From Emticicia sp037153985 (lineage in GTDB: Bacteria; Bacteroidota; Bacteroidia; Cytophagales; Spirosomataceae), in NCBI RefSeq assembly GCF_037153985.1, contig NZ_JBBAYI010000001.1, positions 372,001-436,000 of the forward strand: 64,000 nt of DNA. The letters run 5' to 3'. The position numbers were made by a program, and so were the translations under genes. Every line of letters starts with the position of its first letter. Positions within the stretch are counted from its first letter, which is position 1. The notes under the pieces are model-generated. The model was given only the letters and a program-made list of their open reading frames with translations, searched no databases and was not told the DNA's origin. Below, piece after piece: positions 9,668 through 18,333 of the stretch.

Positions 9668-9802
9668 TTAGTAATAATATACATTACGAGGACGAGCCTG
9701 TAAACTCGTCATGTACCCTTTAGGGGCATACATTTCTTCTTTTTCGCGTACTTTGGTCATCATCAGACCACCAATCGCGAGGGCTATGGCTGCTAATAAC
9801 AT
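9668..9802 (-). CDS. Membrane microprotein B, 44 residues (unannotated family)
   Basis: This is a paralog of the 9312-9449 gene: hydrophobic helix MLLAAIALAIGGLMM, charged TKVREKEEM, YAPKGY and LQARPRNVYYY. Family and function are unknown. It has a full consensus promoter on its own strand (TTG, 20-bp spacer, TACTTTTG) that ends about 25 bases before the ATG, so it is very probably expressed. The plus-strand frame overlapping it (9711-9902) is its antisense shadow. The shared YAPKGY and RPR blocks suggest a conserved ligand or partner for the tail; that is inference. Confidence 0.7.
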   Translation of the reverse strand: MLLAAIALAIGGLMMTKVREKEEMYAPKGYMTSLQARPRNVYYY

Positions 9803-9826
9803 GGCTTTATTAGGTTTATTGTTTGC

Positions 9827-9857
9827 CAAAAGTATATATTATAATTTATTTTGTCAA
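9827..9857 (-). promoter_or_regulatory. Promoter of microprotein B
   Basis: On the minus strand TTG (9857-9855), a 20-bp spacer and TACTTTTG (9834-9827) fit the Bacteroidota consensus. Transcription would begin near 9820, leaving a leader of about 18 bases. Confidence 0.75.
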
Positions 9858-10006
9858 GTATTTTCAGAAATTTTTGAAAGTAAAATAACAAATGAATATT
9901 AAATATTTATTGAGCGGTAGTTTTCGAAGTTTTTTAGTTAAAAAAAGTAGATTTATTATCTTTTAATTAGATACATTTTACTAGTTGAACGCTTTAATTC
10001 GTAATT

Positions 10007-10693
10007 TTGTCGAAAAAAAATACAGTGAAACTTGTACTTGTTCCAACACCAATAGGCAATTTGGAAGACATTACCCTACGTGCTATTAATGTCTTGAAAG
10101 AAGCTGATTTAATATTATCTGAAGATACCCGCAATACAGGCTTTCTTCTGAAGCATCTGGACATTTCTAAACCTTTACAAAGCCATCATGCCTTTAATGA
10201 GCATCAAACTGTTGGAAAGGTCGTAGAAAGGCTTAAAAAGGGCGAAAAAATCGTTTTGGTATCCGATGCAGGCACACCTGCTATCTCAGACCCTGGTTTT
10301 TTACTTGTAAGAGAGTGCCTTAGGAATGGGGTAGAAGTAGAATGCTTGCCGGGCCCTACGGCTTTTGTACCCGCTTTGGTAAATTCTGGCTTACCTTGTG
10401 ACAGGTTTACCTTTGAAGGCTTTCTGCCAGTAAAAAAAGGCCGACAAACGCGATTAAAATCTCTTATTGAGGAAGAAAGAACCATGATTTTTTATGAGTC
10501 TCCGTTCAGATTACTAAAAACTCTCGAAAATTTTGTCGAAATATTTGGAGCTGACCGTCAAGCCTGTGTATCAAGAGAAATAACAAAGATGTTTGAAGAA
10601 AATGTACGCGGAACTTTATCTGAAATTATTACTAATTTTGCCAATAGAAGTATTAAAGGAGAGATAGTAATTGTGGTTGAAGGAAAATCATGA
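10007..10693 (+). CDS. rsmI: 16S rRNA (cytidine(1402)-2'-O)-methyltransferase RsmI
   Basis: A 228-residue SAM-dependent enzyme that 2'-O-methylates C1402 in the ribosomal decoding centre. The tetrapyrrole-methylase fold shows VPTPIGNLEDITLRA (residues about 12-26), SEDTRNTG and the SAM loop SDAGTPAISDPG. The longest frame uses TTG at 10007, but TAATTTTG at 10002-10009 matches the promoter -7 element; if that promoter is used, translation would instead start at GTG 10025, giving 222 residues and a very short leader. Monocistronic, followed 48 bases later by the desaturase-like gene. Confidence 0.93.
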   Translation: MSKKNTVKLVLVPTPIGNLEDITLRAINVLKEADLILSEDTRNTGFLLKHLDISKPLQSHHAFNEHQTVGKVVERLKKGEKIVLVSDAGTPAISDPGFLLVRECLRNGVEVECLPGPTAFVPALVNSGLPCDRFTFEGFLPVKKGRQTRLKSLIEEERTMIFYESPFRLLKTLENFVEIFGADRQACVSREITKMFEENVRGTLSEIITNFANRSIKGEIVIVVEGKS

Positions 10694-10740
10694 AAATATT
10701 TGAATATCAGTAGTTTATGTTGTTTTAATTAACAGATTTT

Positions 10741-11676
10741 ATGTTTGAAGTACTTAAAAATTATACCGTAGAGCAACTTGTTATTATATTTTCTACTCCG
10801 CTTTATGCTTTTTTGATACTCGGAGAAATTATATTGAGTAATATACAGGAAAGGCATTTTTACACCATCAAAGATACTATCACAAATGTTTATCTGATGT
10901 TACTTAATGGTGGTATCGATTTATTATCGAGAGGTATTACATGGGGTATTCTAGCATGGTTTTTCCAGTATCGTTTTTTCCAGATCGAAAATCCTATTCT
11001 TTATTGGGGTATTCTGTTTATTGCAGAAGATTTTGTGTTTTATGTATTACATGTGGTAGACCACTACTCACGTTTTTTCTGGGCATCTCATGTTACGCAT
11101 CATTCTTCTGAGCAGTTTAACCTGACCGTTGGCTTTCGTTCTTCGGTATTTCAACCCCTGTACCGATTCATCTATTTTATCCCTTTATCGTTGCTGGGCT
11201 TTAGGGCTGAAGACATAGCCGTAATGTATTCGATTACACAGATATACGGTATACTTGTGCATACAAGTTATATTCCAAAGTTTCGTAAAATGCCTTTAAA
11301 ATTATTGGAATACGTAATTGTAACTCCTTCGCAGCATAGAGTACATCATGCCTCTAATGTAGAATATCTGGATAAAAATATGGGTATGTGCCTCACGATC
11401 TGGGACAGAATGTTTGGAACTTTTCAGGAAGAAATTGATAATCTACCAATTAAATATGGCTTGGTTTCTCCTGTCGAAAACAAAAATCCAGTTAATATTG
11501 TGTTTCATGAGTGGGTGAAACTTGTGAAAGACTTAAAAAAGCCAGTGGGACTTTTGACCAAGATAAAATATGTGTTTATGCCTCCGGGGTGGTCGCATGA
11601 TGGCAGTACAAAAACAAGCCGAGGCTTGAGAGAAGACCTCAAAAACGAAAAAAAAGAAGCTGAAAGTGTAGCATAA
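10741..11676 (+). CDS. Sterol desaturase / fatty acid hydroxylase family membrane protein
   Basis: A 311-residue integral membrane protein with N-terminal hydrophobic helices and the di-iron histidine clusters of the family: HVVDH (about residue 103), HVTHH (about 117-121) and HRVHH (about 198-202). Relatives hydroxylate or desaturate sterols, carotenoids or fatty acids in membranes. The substrate here is not determined by the sequence; a membrane lipid is likely. It lies 34 bases before fabG, so a link to fatty acid metabolism is plausible. Confidence 0.85.
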   Translation: MFEVLKNYTVEQLVIIFSTPLYAFLILGEIILSNIQERHFYTIKDTITNVYLMLLNGGIDLLSRGITWGILAWFFQYRFFQIENPILYWGILFIAEDFVFYVLHVVDHYSRFFWASHVTHHSSEQFNLTVGFRSSVFQPLYRFIYFIPLSLLGFRAEDIAVMYSITQIYGILVHTSYIPKFRKMPLKLLEYVIVTPSQHRVHHASNVEYLDKNMGMCLTIWDRMFGTFQEEIDNLPIKYGLVSPVENKNPVNIVFHEWVKLVKDLKKPVGLLTKIKYVFMPPGWSHDGSTKTSRGLREDLKNEKKEAESVA

Positions 11677-11709
11677 TAAACTATTTTACATTAATTATTT
11701 AACTTATTC

Positions 11710-12456
11710 ATGAAATTACTTGAGAATAAAATCGCTTTAGTGACCGGTGCTTCACGCGGAATCGGGAGAGAAATCGCCAAAAAGTTCGCTGAACAAGGTG
11801 CTAATATTGCCTTTACTTATCTTTCTAGTGTTGAAAAAGGCCAAGCTCTTGAAGCTGAGTTAGCAGCCTATGGTGTTAAAGCTAAAGGATACCGTTCAGA
11901 TGCTTCTGATTACGCAGCAGCCGAACAACTAATTACAGATGTGGTAGCCGACTTTGGAACCATTGATATTTTAGTGAATAATGCCGGAATTACACGTGAT
12001 ACACTTTTGATGAGAATGTCGGAAGAACAATGGGACGAAGTAATGCGTGTAAACCTAAAATCGGTTTTTAACCTTACAAAAGCGGCTACCAAGCCTATGA
12101 TGCGCGCCAAACAAGGTTCTATTATTAATGTTACCTCAGTTGTGGGGCTAATGGGTAATGCCGGGCAAGCCAACTACGCGGCTTCAAAAGCAGGTATAAT
12201 TGGCTTTACAAAATCTGTTGCTAAAGAGTTGGGGTCAAGAAATATTCGTTCTAATGCGTTAGCTCCTGGCTTTATTGAAACAGAAATGACCGGAGAGCTT
12301 AACGAAAAGGCTTTGGAAGAATGGTTGAAAAATATACCTTTAAAGCGTGCAGGGCAGGGAGAAGACGTAGCAAATGCGTGCGTATTTTTAGGTTCAGATA
12401 TGTCGAGATACGTAACAGGACAAGTTTTGCAGGTCGATGGTGGAATGCTCATGTAG
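11710..12456 (+). CDS. fabG: 3-oxoacyl-[ACP] reductase FabG
   Basis: A 248-residue short-chain dehydrogenase that reduces beta-ketoacyl-ACP with NADPH in fatty acid elongation. It has the cofactor motif GASRGIG (about residues 13-19), NNAG (about 88-91), catalytic Ser in NVTSVVG and YAASKAG (about 156-162), and the C-terminal VDGGMLM typical of FabG. Length and motifs fit FabG rather than a generic SDR. Its transcript ends at the hairpin at 12496. Confidence 0.93.
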   Translation: MKLLENKIALVTGASRGIGREIAKKFAEQGANIAFTYLSSVEKGQALEAELAAYGVKAKGYRSDASDYAAAEQLITDVVADFGTIDILVNNAGITRDTLLMRMSEEQWDEVMRVNLKSVFNLTKAATKPMMRAKQGSIINVTSVVGLMGNAGQANYAASKAGIIGFTKSVAKELGSRNIRSNALAPGFIETEMTGELNEKALEEWLKNIPLKRAGQGEDVANACVFLGSDMSRYVTGQVLQVDGGMLM

Positions 12457-12495
12457 TAGATTCGTATATATTTACAGTAATTATCAATAGTTTGT

Positions 12496-12538
12496 ATCGT
12501 CAAGGTAGATTTATCGTAAGCCTTGACGATATTTTTTT
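12496..12538 (+). terminator. fabG terminator
   Basis: A perfect 10-bp stem (ATCGTCAAGG with CCTTGACGAT), a 15-base loop and a run of seven T. Confidence 0.8.
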
Positions 12539-12604
12539 GTATCTTGGCAAAATATTTGTTCAATTAAGGTGTTGTTTTAATAGTATATTTCTAAATAAAA
12601 ATTC

Positions 12605-12620
12605 CCCGTTAGAAAACGGG
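12605..12620 (+). other. Short hairpin before the VWA gene start
   Basis: CCCGTT-AGAA-AACGGG ends 11 bases before the ATG at 12632. It would sit in the leader and could affect initiation; no further support. Confidence 0.4.
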
Positions 12621-12631
12621 ATGAGGGGTTT

Positions 12632-14719
12632 ATGAAATCCGAATTGATATTTCAATCTTCACCGTGGTTCATTCTGCTTTGTTTGCTCGCTGGTGGTATT
12701 TATGCTTTTGTACTTTATCAAAGAAAGAATAACTTTTCTACTATTCAGAACAGGCTACTTGCTTGTGTGCGAGGGTTATTAGTTGCATTACTGGCTTTTT
12801 TGCTGGTAAACCCCTTGTTAAGAAGCAACAAAACAACTATTGAGAAGCCTGCAGTAGTTTTAGCCATTGATAATTCTTCTTCAATGGCGCAAGGCGGTCA
12901 GGAAAAACTGGTGCAATTGAAAGAAAATCTTCAAAAGCTTAAGGAAGGTATTGAAGCTAAGAATATTAATGTTGAAATAAAAACATTACAGGAAGAAGCG
13001 GATAACACAGAAATCAATACTATTAAATTCGGAGAAAAAACTACCGATTTGTCGGGTTTATTGGCAAATATTAAAAATAATTACGAGGGCCGAAACCTGA
13101 CTGATGTTATTCTGGTGTCTGACGGAATCGCTAATGCTGGTATTTCACCCACTTATGGTAAATATAACTTTAATATTCATACAATTGGCTTGGGCGATAC
13201 CACTCAAAAGAAAGATATTAAAATAAATACCATTAATGCCAATAGAATTGCTTATCTGGGAAATAAATTTCCGATACAAGCCGAAATCTCAAGTTATGGG
13301 TATCAGGGTAAATCAACAACCGTTTTGCTAAAACAAGGTGGAAAGGTCTTAGACAAACAGATAATAAGCTTCGATAAGGCAATGGATTTAAAACAAGTAA
13401 CTTTCTATACTTCTGCCGACCAAAAAGGTATGCAGCGTTATAGTATTGAAGTAGCTGGCCTGACAGGAGAGTTCTTATCAAAGAATAATCTCAGAGATGT
13501 GTATATTGATGTAGTTGATGGTAAAGAAAAAATTCTGCTTGTAGCACTAGCACCACATCCTGATATTAAGGCAATAAAAGCAATTATCGAAAAAAACGAG
13601 TTATATGAACTAAACGTTAAGATTATTCAGAGTGATAACCTTAACGAAATAGGCACACAACCGTTTGATGTTCTTATTCTTCATCAATTGCCTGATTTAT
13701 ACGGTGCCGGAGGAAGCGTTGTAAGCCGTTTATTAGCCCTACAAAAGCCTACTTTATTTGTTTTGGGAAGCCAAACTAATATAGCAAGTTTCAATGGCTT
13801 ACAGCAAACATTAAGTATTATTTCGCAACGAGGAAGGGCTGATAAGGTAACTGCAAAGTTTAATGCCTCTTTTAATTTATTTAATCTGGATGGAGATAAA
13901 CTCAATATTCTGGAAAAATTACCTCCTGTTTTAGCCCCTTTCGGAGATTATAAGCCAGCCACTGGTAGCGAAATTATCCTTTATCAGCGTGTAGGGTCGC
14001 TAGTAACGCCTAAACCCTTGTTAATAGCCAATACAGCTAATGCTCGTAAATCGGCAGTACTAGCAGGGGAAGGTATTTGGCAATGGCGCTTAGAAGAGTT
14101 TGCTCTGACCGATAAACAGGAAATTGTAGACGAGGTTCTGATGAAAACCCTGCAATTAATTTCAGTAAAAGATGATAAACGAAAACTAAGGGTTTATCCG
14201 ATTGCTCCTGAATTTTCGATTGATGAAAAAGTGATTTTTGAAAACGAAGCCTATAATGATATCTATGAGCGCATTTATAACCAGACAATCAAACTCGATA
14301 TAACAGACGAAAAAGGAAGTACGAAGACATATAATTACACTATTAGTAAAGAAAATACCCGTTTTGAAATAACAGGCTTATCAGAAGGTGTCTATCGTTA
14401 TAAAGCTTCTACACAAGTACTGGGCAAAAGTGAGGTTGTAGATGGCCAGTTCATTATCAAGAATACTGACCTAGAAAGTTTAACTAATACAGCCGATTTT
14501 AATATGTTGCGTACCCTTGCCCAGCAAAATAATGGAAAGTTTTTTGTTGCTAGCCAGCTAGAGAAATTAAAAGAATATCTTTCATCTAACCAAAGTCCAG
14601 ATAAAGTGACAAGCATTGAAGAAATGAACGAATTTATCAATCTGAAATGGATATTCTTTGTTTTACTCACGCTTGCTTCGGTTGAATGGGTAACAAGAAA
14701 ATACTTGGGAAGCTATTAG
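12632..14719 (+). CDS. Membrane protein with von Willebrand factor A-like domain
   Basis: A 695-residue envelope protein with two N-terminal membrane helices (about residues 11-28 and 41-60), a VWA-type metal site IDNSSSMA (about 80-87) with a later SDG motif (about 163), a long beta-rich middle region, and a C-terminal helix (about 668-685). This architecture is common in Bacteroidota genes of unknown role, related in outline to BatA/BatB-type membrane VWA proteins but longer. It probably displays the VWA domain in the periplasm for protein contacts. No bat/moxR operon surrounds it. Confidence 0.75.
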   Translation: MKSELIFQSSPWFILLCLLAGGIYAFVLYQRKNNFSTIQNRLLACVRGLLVALLAFLLVNPLLRSNKTTIEKPAVVLAIDNSSSMAQGGQEKLVQLKENLQKLKEGIEAKNINVEIKTLQEEADNTEINTIKFGEKTTDLSGLLANIKNNYEGRNLTDVILVSDGIANAGISPTYGKYNFNIHTIGLGDTTQKKDIKINTINANRIAYLGNKFPIQAEISSYGYQGKSTTVLLKQGGKVLDKQIISFDKAMDLKQVTFYTSADQKGMQRYSIEVAGLTGEFLSKNNLRDVYIDVVDGKEKILLVALAPHPDIKAIKAIIEKNELYELNVKIIQSDNLNEIGTQPFDVLILHQLPDLYGAGGSVVSRLLALQKPTLFVLGSQTNIASFNGLQQTLSIISQRGRADKVTAKFNASFNLFNLDGDKLNILEKLPPVLAPFGDYKPATGSEIILYQRVGSLVTPKPLLIANTANARKSAVLAGEGIWQWRLEEFALTDKQEIVDEVLMKTLQLISVKDDKRKLRVYPIAPEFSIDEKVIFENEAYNDIYERIYNQTIKLDITDEKGSTKTYNYTISKENTRFEITGLSEGVYRYKASTQVLGKSEVVDGQFIIKNTDLESLTNTADFNMLRTLAQQNNGKFFVASQLEKLKEYLSSNQSPDKVTSIEEMNEFINLKWIFFVLLTLASVEWVTRKYLGSY

Positions 14720-14739
14720 AGAATCTTTTATATAGACTA

Positions 14740-14780
14740 AATACCTGCTTTATTAAGAATTTAAAGCAGGTATTTTTTTT
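14740..14780 (+). terminator. Terminator after VWA gene
   Basis: A 13-bp perfect stem (AATACCTGCTTTA with TAAAGCAGGTATT) followed by T's. Confidence 0.85.
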
Positions 14781-15197
14781 GTTAAAATCAGATAAAATTA
14801 AATTGTATTTTTTGTAGACATATTTGGGTTTCCTTCATAAATATTGCATCTAACATAAAATTGCTGTAAAATGAATGTTTGTTAAGGCAGTAGGAATAAA
14901 TAGGCTAATCTAAAACTAATCTCTTAGTTTCTCTTTTTATTTACAATAATATTTTAATGCGAGGGTTTGAATAACGACTCTTGTTTTAATACTTACATAA
15001 CAAGGAAAAAGTTTTACTAGCCACACTATTATTTTTTGCCTTACATAGAAGCTCTTTAATAAAATCTTAATATTTTTGGAAATTGTATTTTTTTTAGCAA
15101 AAACGCTAAAACCTACAATACTAAATGAACGAAATTATTTTTATATCCGTAGTGTTATTTAGAAACAGATTTATAAGAATAATACATATTATAACAA
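14781..15197. other. Intergenic stretch before the Smr gene
   Basis: About 420 bases of AT-rich sequence with no reading frame, RNA or clear promoter that I can support; G and C are roughly balanced. Confidence 0.5.
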
Positions 15198-16193
15198 ATG
15201 AATATTGGAGATAGAGTGCGTTTGGTACACTCAAAGGAAGAAGGTATCATTACAAAGTTTTTAAAAGATAACTTAATAGAAGTTGAAATTGAAACAGGGT
15301 TCAGACTCCCTGTTTTGAGAAGAGAGTTAGCTGTGGTTTCGGGGAGTGAGAAACAGTTTTTTAAGCCTCAGCCTGCTAGTGAGAAAGAGACAAAGCCTAA
15401 AGAAGTGAAAAATCAGGTACGTGCCGACAAAGGAATTTTTCTGGCGTTTCTTCCGGCCAATGCAAAAGAAACACCGGTATATCTTGTTAACAATACAGAT
15501 TGGGATTTGCCTTTTACTCTGACCCTGAATAATACCAGAATCCACACCGGACTATTAGGAGGAATATTAAAAGCTAAAAGTTTTCAGAAATCACCTCTTG
15601 AGCTATCACTAAAAGAAATGGAAGAATGGGGTAGTTTTAGTTTTCAGGCATTTTATTACCAGTCAGGGCCTTTTGATGAACGCGCGCCGCTTCTAAAAAA
15701 AATGAGGGTAAGAGAAGAAACCTTTGCTAACTATAAAACAAAAGCTCCTTTGTTAGATAAAGAAGCATTCTTGTATCAGCTTGATTCGGACGATACAAAA
15801 GAAACAGTAGTGAAAACTGAAACAAAACCATTAGTAATAGATGTAAATAAGTTAAAAGAGGGAATGCTCGAAAAAAAGGCGGTAGACGAAATAGCTAAGA
15901 CTTACACAAAACCAACACAAGTAGTCGACTTGCATATTGAGCAATTAACTAAAAACTTTCTTGCAATGAACAATGCCCAGATACTTGAAATGCAAATGAG
16001 TACGTTTGAAAATAATTTTGAACAGGCAATTGCTAGTGGGATGGATGAAATCACTTTTATTCATGGCGTAGGAAATGGCATATTAAGGCAGGAGATACAA
16101 CGAAGGTTATCAAAACATAAAAATGTAGCATGGTTTGAAGATGCACAGAAAGAGAAATTTGGTTATGGAGCTACACGTATTAAAATAAAGTAA
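15198..16193 (+). CDS. DUF2027 and Smr-domain protein
   Basis: A 331-residue cytoplasmic protein. The N-terminus is a small beta-barrel-like module (GDRVRLVHSKEEGIITKF), the middle is the Bacteroidota DUF2027 region, and the C-terminal 90 residues are an Smr domain with VVDLHIEQL (about 243-251), the loop HGVGNGILRQEI (about 287-298) and the end GYGATRIKIK. Smr domains nick or bind branched DNA or RNA; the role in Bacteroidota is not established. Monocistronic as far as can be seen. Confidence 0.85.
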   Translation: MNIGDRVRLVHSKEEGIITKFLKDNLIEVEIETGFRLPVLRRELAVVSGSEKQFFKPQPASEKETKPKEVKNQVRADKGIFLAFLPANAKETPVYLVNNTDWDLPFTLTLNNTRIHTGLLGGILKAKSFQKSPLELSLKEMEEWGSFSFQAFYYQSGPFDERAPLLKKMRVREETFANYKTKAPLLDKEAFLYQLDSDDTKETVVKTETKPLVIDVNKLKEGMLEKKAVDEIAKTYTKPTQVVDLHIEQLTKNFLAMNNAQILEMQMSTFENNFEQAIASGMDEITFIHGVGNGILRQEIQRRLSKHKNVAWFEDAQKEKFGYGATRIKIK

Positions 16194-16267
16194 ATCTGAG
16201 GGTACAAAGGGAAATAATTTTTTTCTTGTTTATCCGTTTTGCACAAGAGTTCCAATTTTAATAAATA

Positions 16268-17674
16268 ATGAATAAGCTGAAAACCCCTGTTTGGTTATTA
16301 GTTACAGTATTTTTTAGTGCTGTTACGTATACAAAAGCCCAGAAGGCTAACCCCGAAGCTCCCGTAGAGCAATATTTACAAGATTCAGTACGCGTGCAAA
16401 AAATCTTTTCAAATATTAGCATTCCATTTGATATTTCGATGAACGACATCGAGAAACAAATCAATGGTACCCTCACTGGCCTTATCTACGAAGATAACAG
16501 TTATACCGATGACGGGAATGATAATTTCAAATGCAAAGTATGGAAGAGGTCAAACATTCTTATAACAGCCGGTACAAACGATGTGTTCGATTTTACAGTA
16601 CCTATTAAGGTATGGGCAGAAAAAGGTATCGGAGCTTTCGGTTTGATGAAATATATTCCGATTGAATTTGAGATGAATCTGAAATTCTCGACCCGCTTTA
16701 CTATCCGTCCAGACTGGGCAGTACAGACCTTTACTACGCCTAATGGTTATGAATGGGTAACCAAACCTAAAATAAACATTGGCTTCGATGTGCCTATCGA
16801 TTTTATAGTAGGAAAAATTATTGACAACAACCATTCTAAATTTGCCAAGTCAATTGATGATGCCGTTGCCAAAAATCTTACTATTAAGCCTTATGTGATA
16901 CAAGCGTGGAATGCCGCTTCACAGCCATATCAGGTTTCGGAAGAATACCGGACATGGGTTAAAATTACACCCCTCGAAATTTACATGACTCCCCTGATAA
17001 CAGCAGGGCGAAATGTTCGTTCGGCATTAGGGCTTAAAGCCTATACCGAAACCATCATGGGCGAGCATCCAAACAACCCCTTGCCGGTTAATAATATACC
17101 TAACCTTAAACTGGTAAGTAATATACCAAACGACTTTCAGGTAGGTTTAATGAGCGATGTGCCGTTTTCCGAAGCGGCGCTAGTAGCAAAGAAAATGTTT
17201 ATTGGTAAAACCTATGATTTTAAAGATGGTAAATATAAAATCGAAATAACCGACCTAGATATTTATGGTAGCAATGAGTTTCTGGTTATCAAAACCGATA
17301 TCAAAGGAAGCCTGAAAGGTACTGTTTATATTAAAGGAATACCCGTGTATAGCCCTGTTAAAAAAAGCATTGTCTTGACAAATACGCAGTTTGATATAAA
17401 AACAAGAAATATTCTAGCTAAAGCCGCAGCATGGTTATTAGAGGGTAAAATGGTTAAGATGATAGAAGATGAATACGGAATGCCAGTTGATGAACTGATT
17501 ACTTATGCCAAGCAGAACGTCGAGTCGGCTATGAATAGTGAATACAAAAAAGGAGTAAAACTTAGTGGGAAAATTGAGAGTGTGCTTCCTGATAAAGTAT
17601 ATCTTACCCCCTCAAGTATTGTTGCAGTGGTATTGGCAAAGGGTAAGGTTGAGTTAAAAGTAGATGGTTTGTAA
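16268..17674 (+). CDS. DUF4403 family exported protein
   Basis: A 468-residue protein with an N-terminal signal peptide (to about residue 24, ...TYTKAQ). The rest is a repetitive beta-rich sequence of the DUF4403 type, with two halves each containing long amphipathic strands. I recognise the family but not a function; it probably acts in the periplasm or at the outer membrane, possibly in lipid binding. It precedes rnpB, which has its own promoter. Confidence 0.7.
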   Translation: MNKLKTPVWLLVTVFFSAVTYTKAQKANPEAPVEQYLQDSVRVQKIFSNISIPFDISMNDIEKQINGTLTGLIYEDNSYTDDGNDNFKCKVWKRSNILITAGTNDVFDFTVPIKVWAEKGIGAFGLMKYIPIEFEMNLKFSTRFTIRPDWAVQTFTTPNGYEWVTKPKINIGFDVPIDFIVGKIIDNNHSKFAKSIDDAVAKNLTIKPYVIQAWNAASQPYQVSEEYRTWVKITPLEIYMTPLITAGRNVRSALGLKAYTETIMGEHPNNPLPVNNIPNLKLVSNIPNDFQVGLMSDVPFSEAALVAKKMFIGKTYDFKDGKYKIEITDLDIYGSNEFLVIKTDIKGSLKGTVYIKGIPVYSPVKKSIVLTNTQFDIKTRNILAKAAAWLLEGKMVKMIEDEYGMPVDELITYAKQNVESAMNSEYKKGVKLSGKIESVLPDKVYLTPSSIVAVVLAKGKVELKVDGL

Positions 17675-17783
17675 TTTATCGCTTTTTACTTAAATATTAA
17701 TAATTTTGCGATATTTAAAAATGCTGCCGTTTGATAATAAGATACCCTATTGAAAGATAGCAAGCGATTGATTTTACAGCGTT

Positions 17784-17814
17784 TTGGTAATTGTCATAGA
17801 TAAAGTTACCTTTG
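17784..17814 (+). promoter_or_regulatory. rnpB promoter
   Basis: TTG at 17784-17786, a 20-bp spacer and TACCTTTG at 17807-17814; the RNA begins about 10 bases later. A very good consensus match, as at tRNA-Ser. Confidence 0.85.
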
Positions 17815-17824
17815 TATCAAAGAA

Positions 17825-18205
17825 AAAGCAAGTCGTCTTATCGCTGCTTTCTATAAAGCAGAGGAAAGTCCGAACAGTGAAGAGCATCATGCTACCTAAC
17901 GGGTAGGAGGTAACCCAGCGATGAGTTGCCGCCAGCTAGTGCCACAGAAAATATACCGCCTGCAAAGGTAAGGGTGAAAAGGTAGGGTAAGGGCCTACCG
18001 CTTGTGTGGTGACACACAAGGCACGGTAAACCTCATGAACTGAAAGACCAAATAAACCGACGTATACATGTTTTTGTATAAAGGGCTGCTCGTCTGAGTC
18101 GGAGGGTAGGTTGATAGAAACAACAGGCGACTGTTGTTCCAGATAAATGATAAGACCTTCCTGAGAAATCAGGAAAGACAGAATTCGGCTTATAGGCTTG
18201 CTTTT
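17825..18205 (+). ncRNA. rnpB: RNase P RNA (bacterial class A)
   Basis: The catalytic RNA that trims tRNA 5' ends. The universal core GAGGAAAGTCCG is at 17861-17872, AGAATTCGGCTTATAGG near the 3' end is the conserved P4/J-region partner, and the P1 helix pairs AAAGCAAG (17825-17832) with CTTGCTTT (18197-18204), which fixes both ends. Length about 380 bases is normal. T's after P1 may act as a terminator. Confidence 0.95.
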
Positions 18206-18234
18206 TTTATATAAGAATCTAATTTGTATTTCCT

Positions 18235-18274
18235 AAAAAAACCTTGCGAAATTTTTATTTTGTAAGGTTTTTTT
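18235..18274 (+). terminator. Terminator between rnpB and rpsP
   Basis: A 13-bp stem (seven A plus CCTTGC with GTAAGG plus seven T, one G-U pair) and a 14-base loop. It insulates rpsP from upstream transcription. Confidence 0.75.
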
Positions 18275-18275
18275 G

Positions 18276-18283
18276 TAATTTTG
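18276..18283 (+). promoter_or_regulatory. Candidate rpsP promoter -7 element
   Basis: TAATTTTG matches TAnnTTTG and lies directly after the terminator; a -33 element at the right distance is not clear. It would start a leader of about 45 bases. Confidence 0.5.
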
Positions 18284-18301
18284 CAGTCCCAAAATGCAAA
18301 A

Positions 18302-18316
18302 GGGGACGGGCTCCCC
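18302..18316 (+). promoter_or_regulatory. rpsP leader hairpin
   Basis: GGGGA-CGGGC-TCCCC, a GC-rich stem-loop in an AT-rich leader, 18 bases before the rpsP start. Ribosomal protein leaders for S16 have been described in some Bacteroidota; whether this is one is an inference. Confidence 0.45.
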
Positions 18317-18333
18317 ATTAAAAAAACAAAAAA

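Noticed and set aside
9711..9902. 63-residue plus-strand frame
   Set aside because: It is antisense to microprotein B, whose paralog and promoter support the minus strand.
12321..12635. 104-residue plus-strand frame between fabG and the VWA gene
   Set aside because: The first half is fabG in another frame and the rest crosses the fabG terminator.
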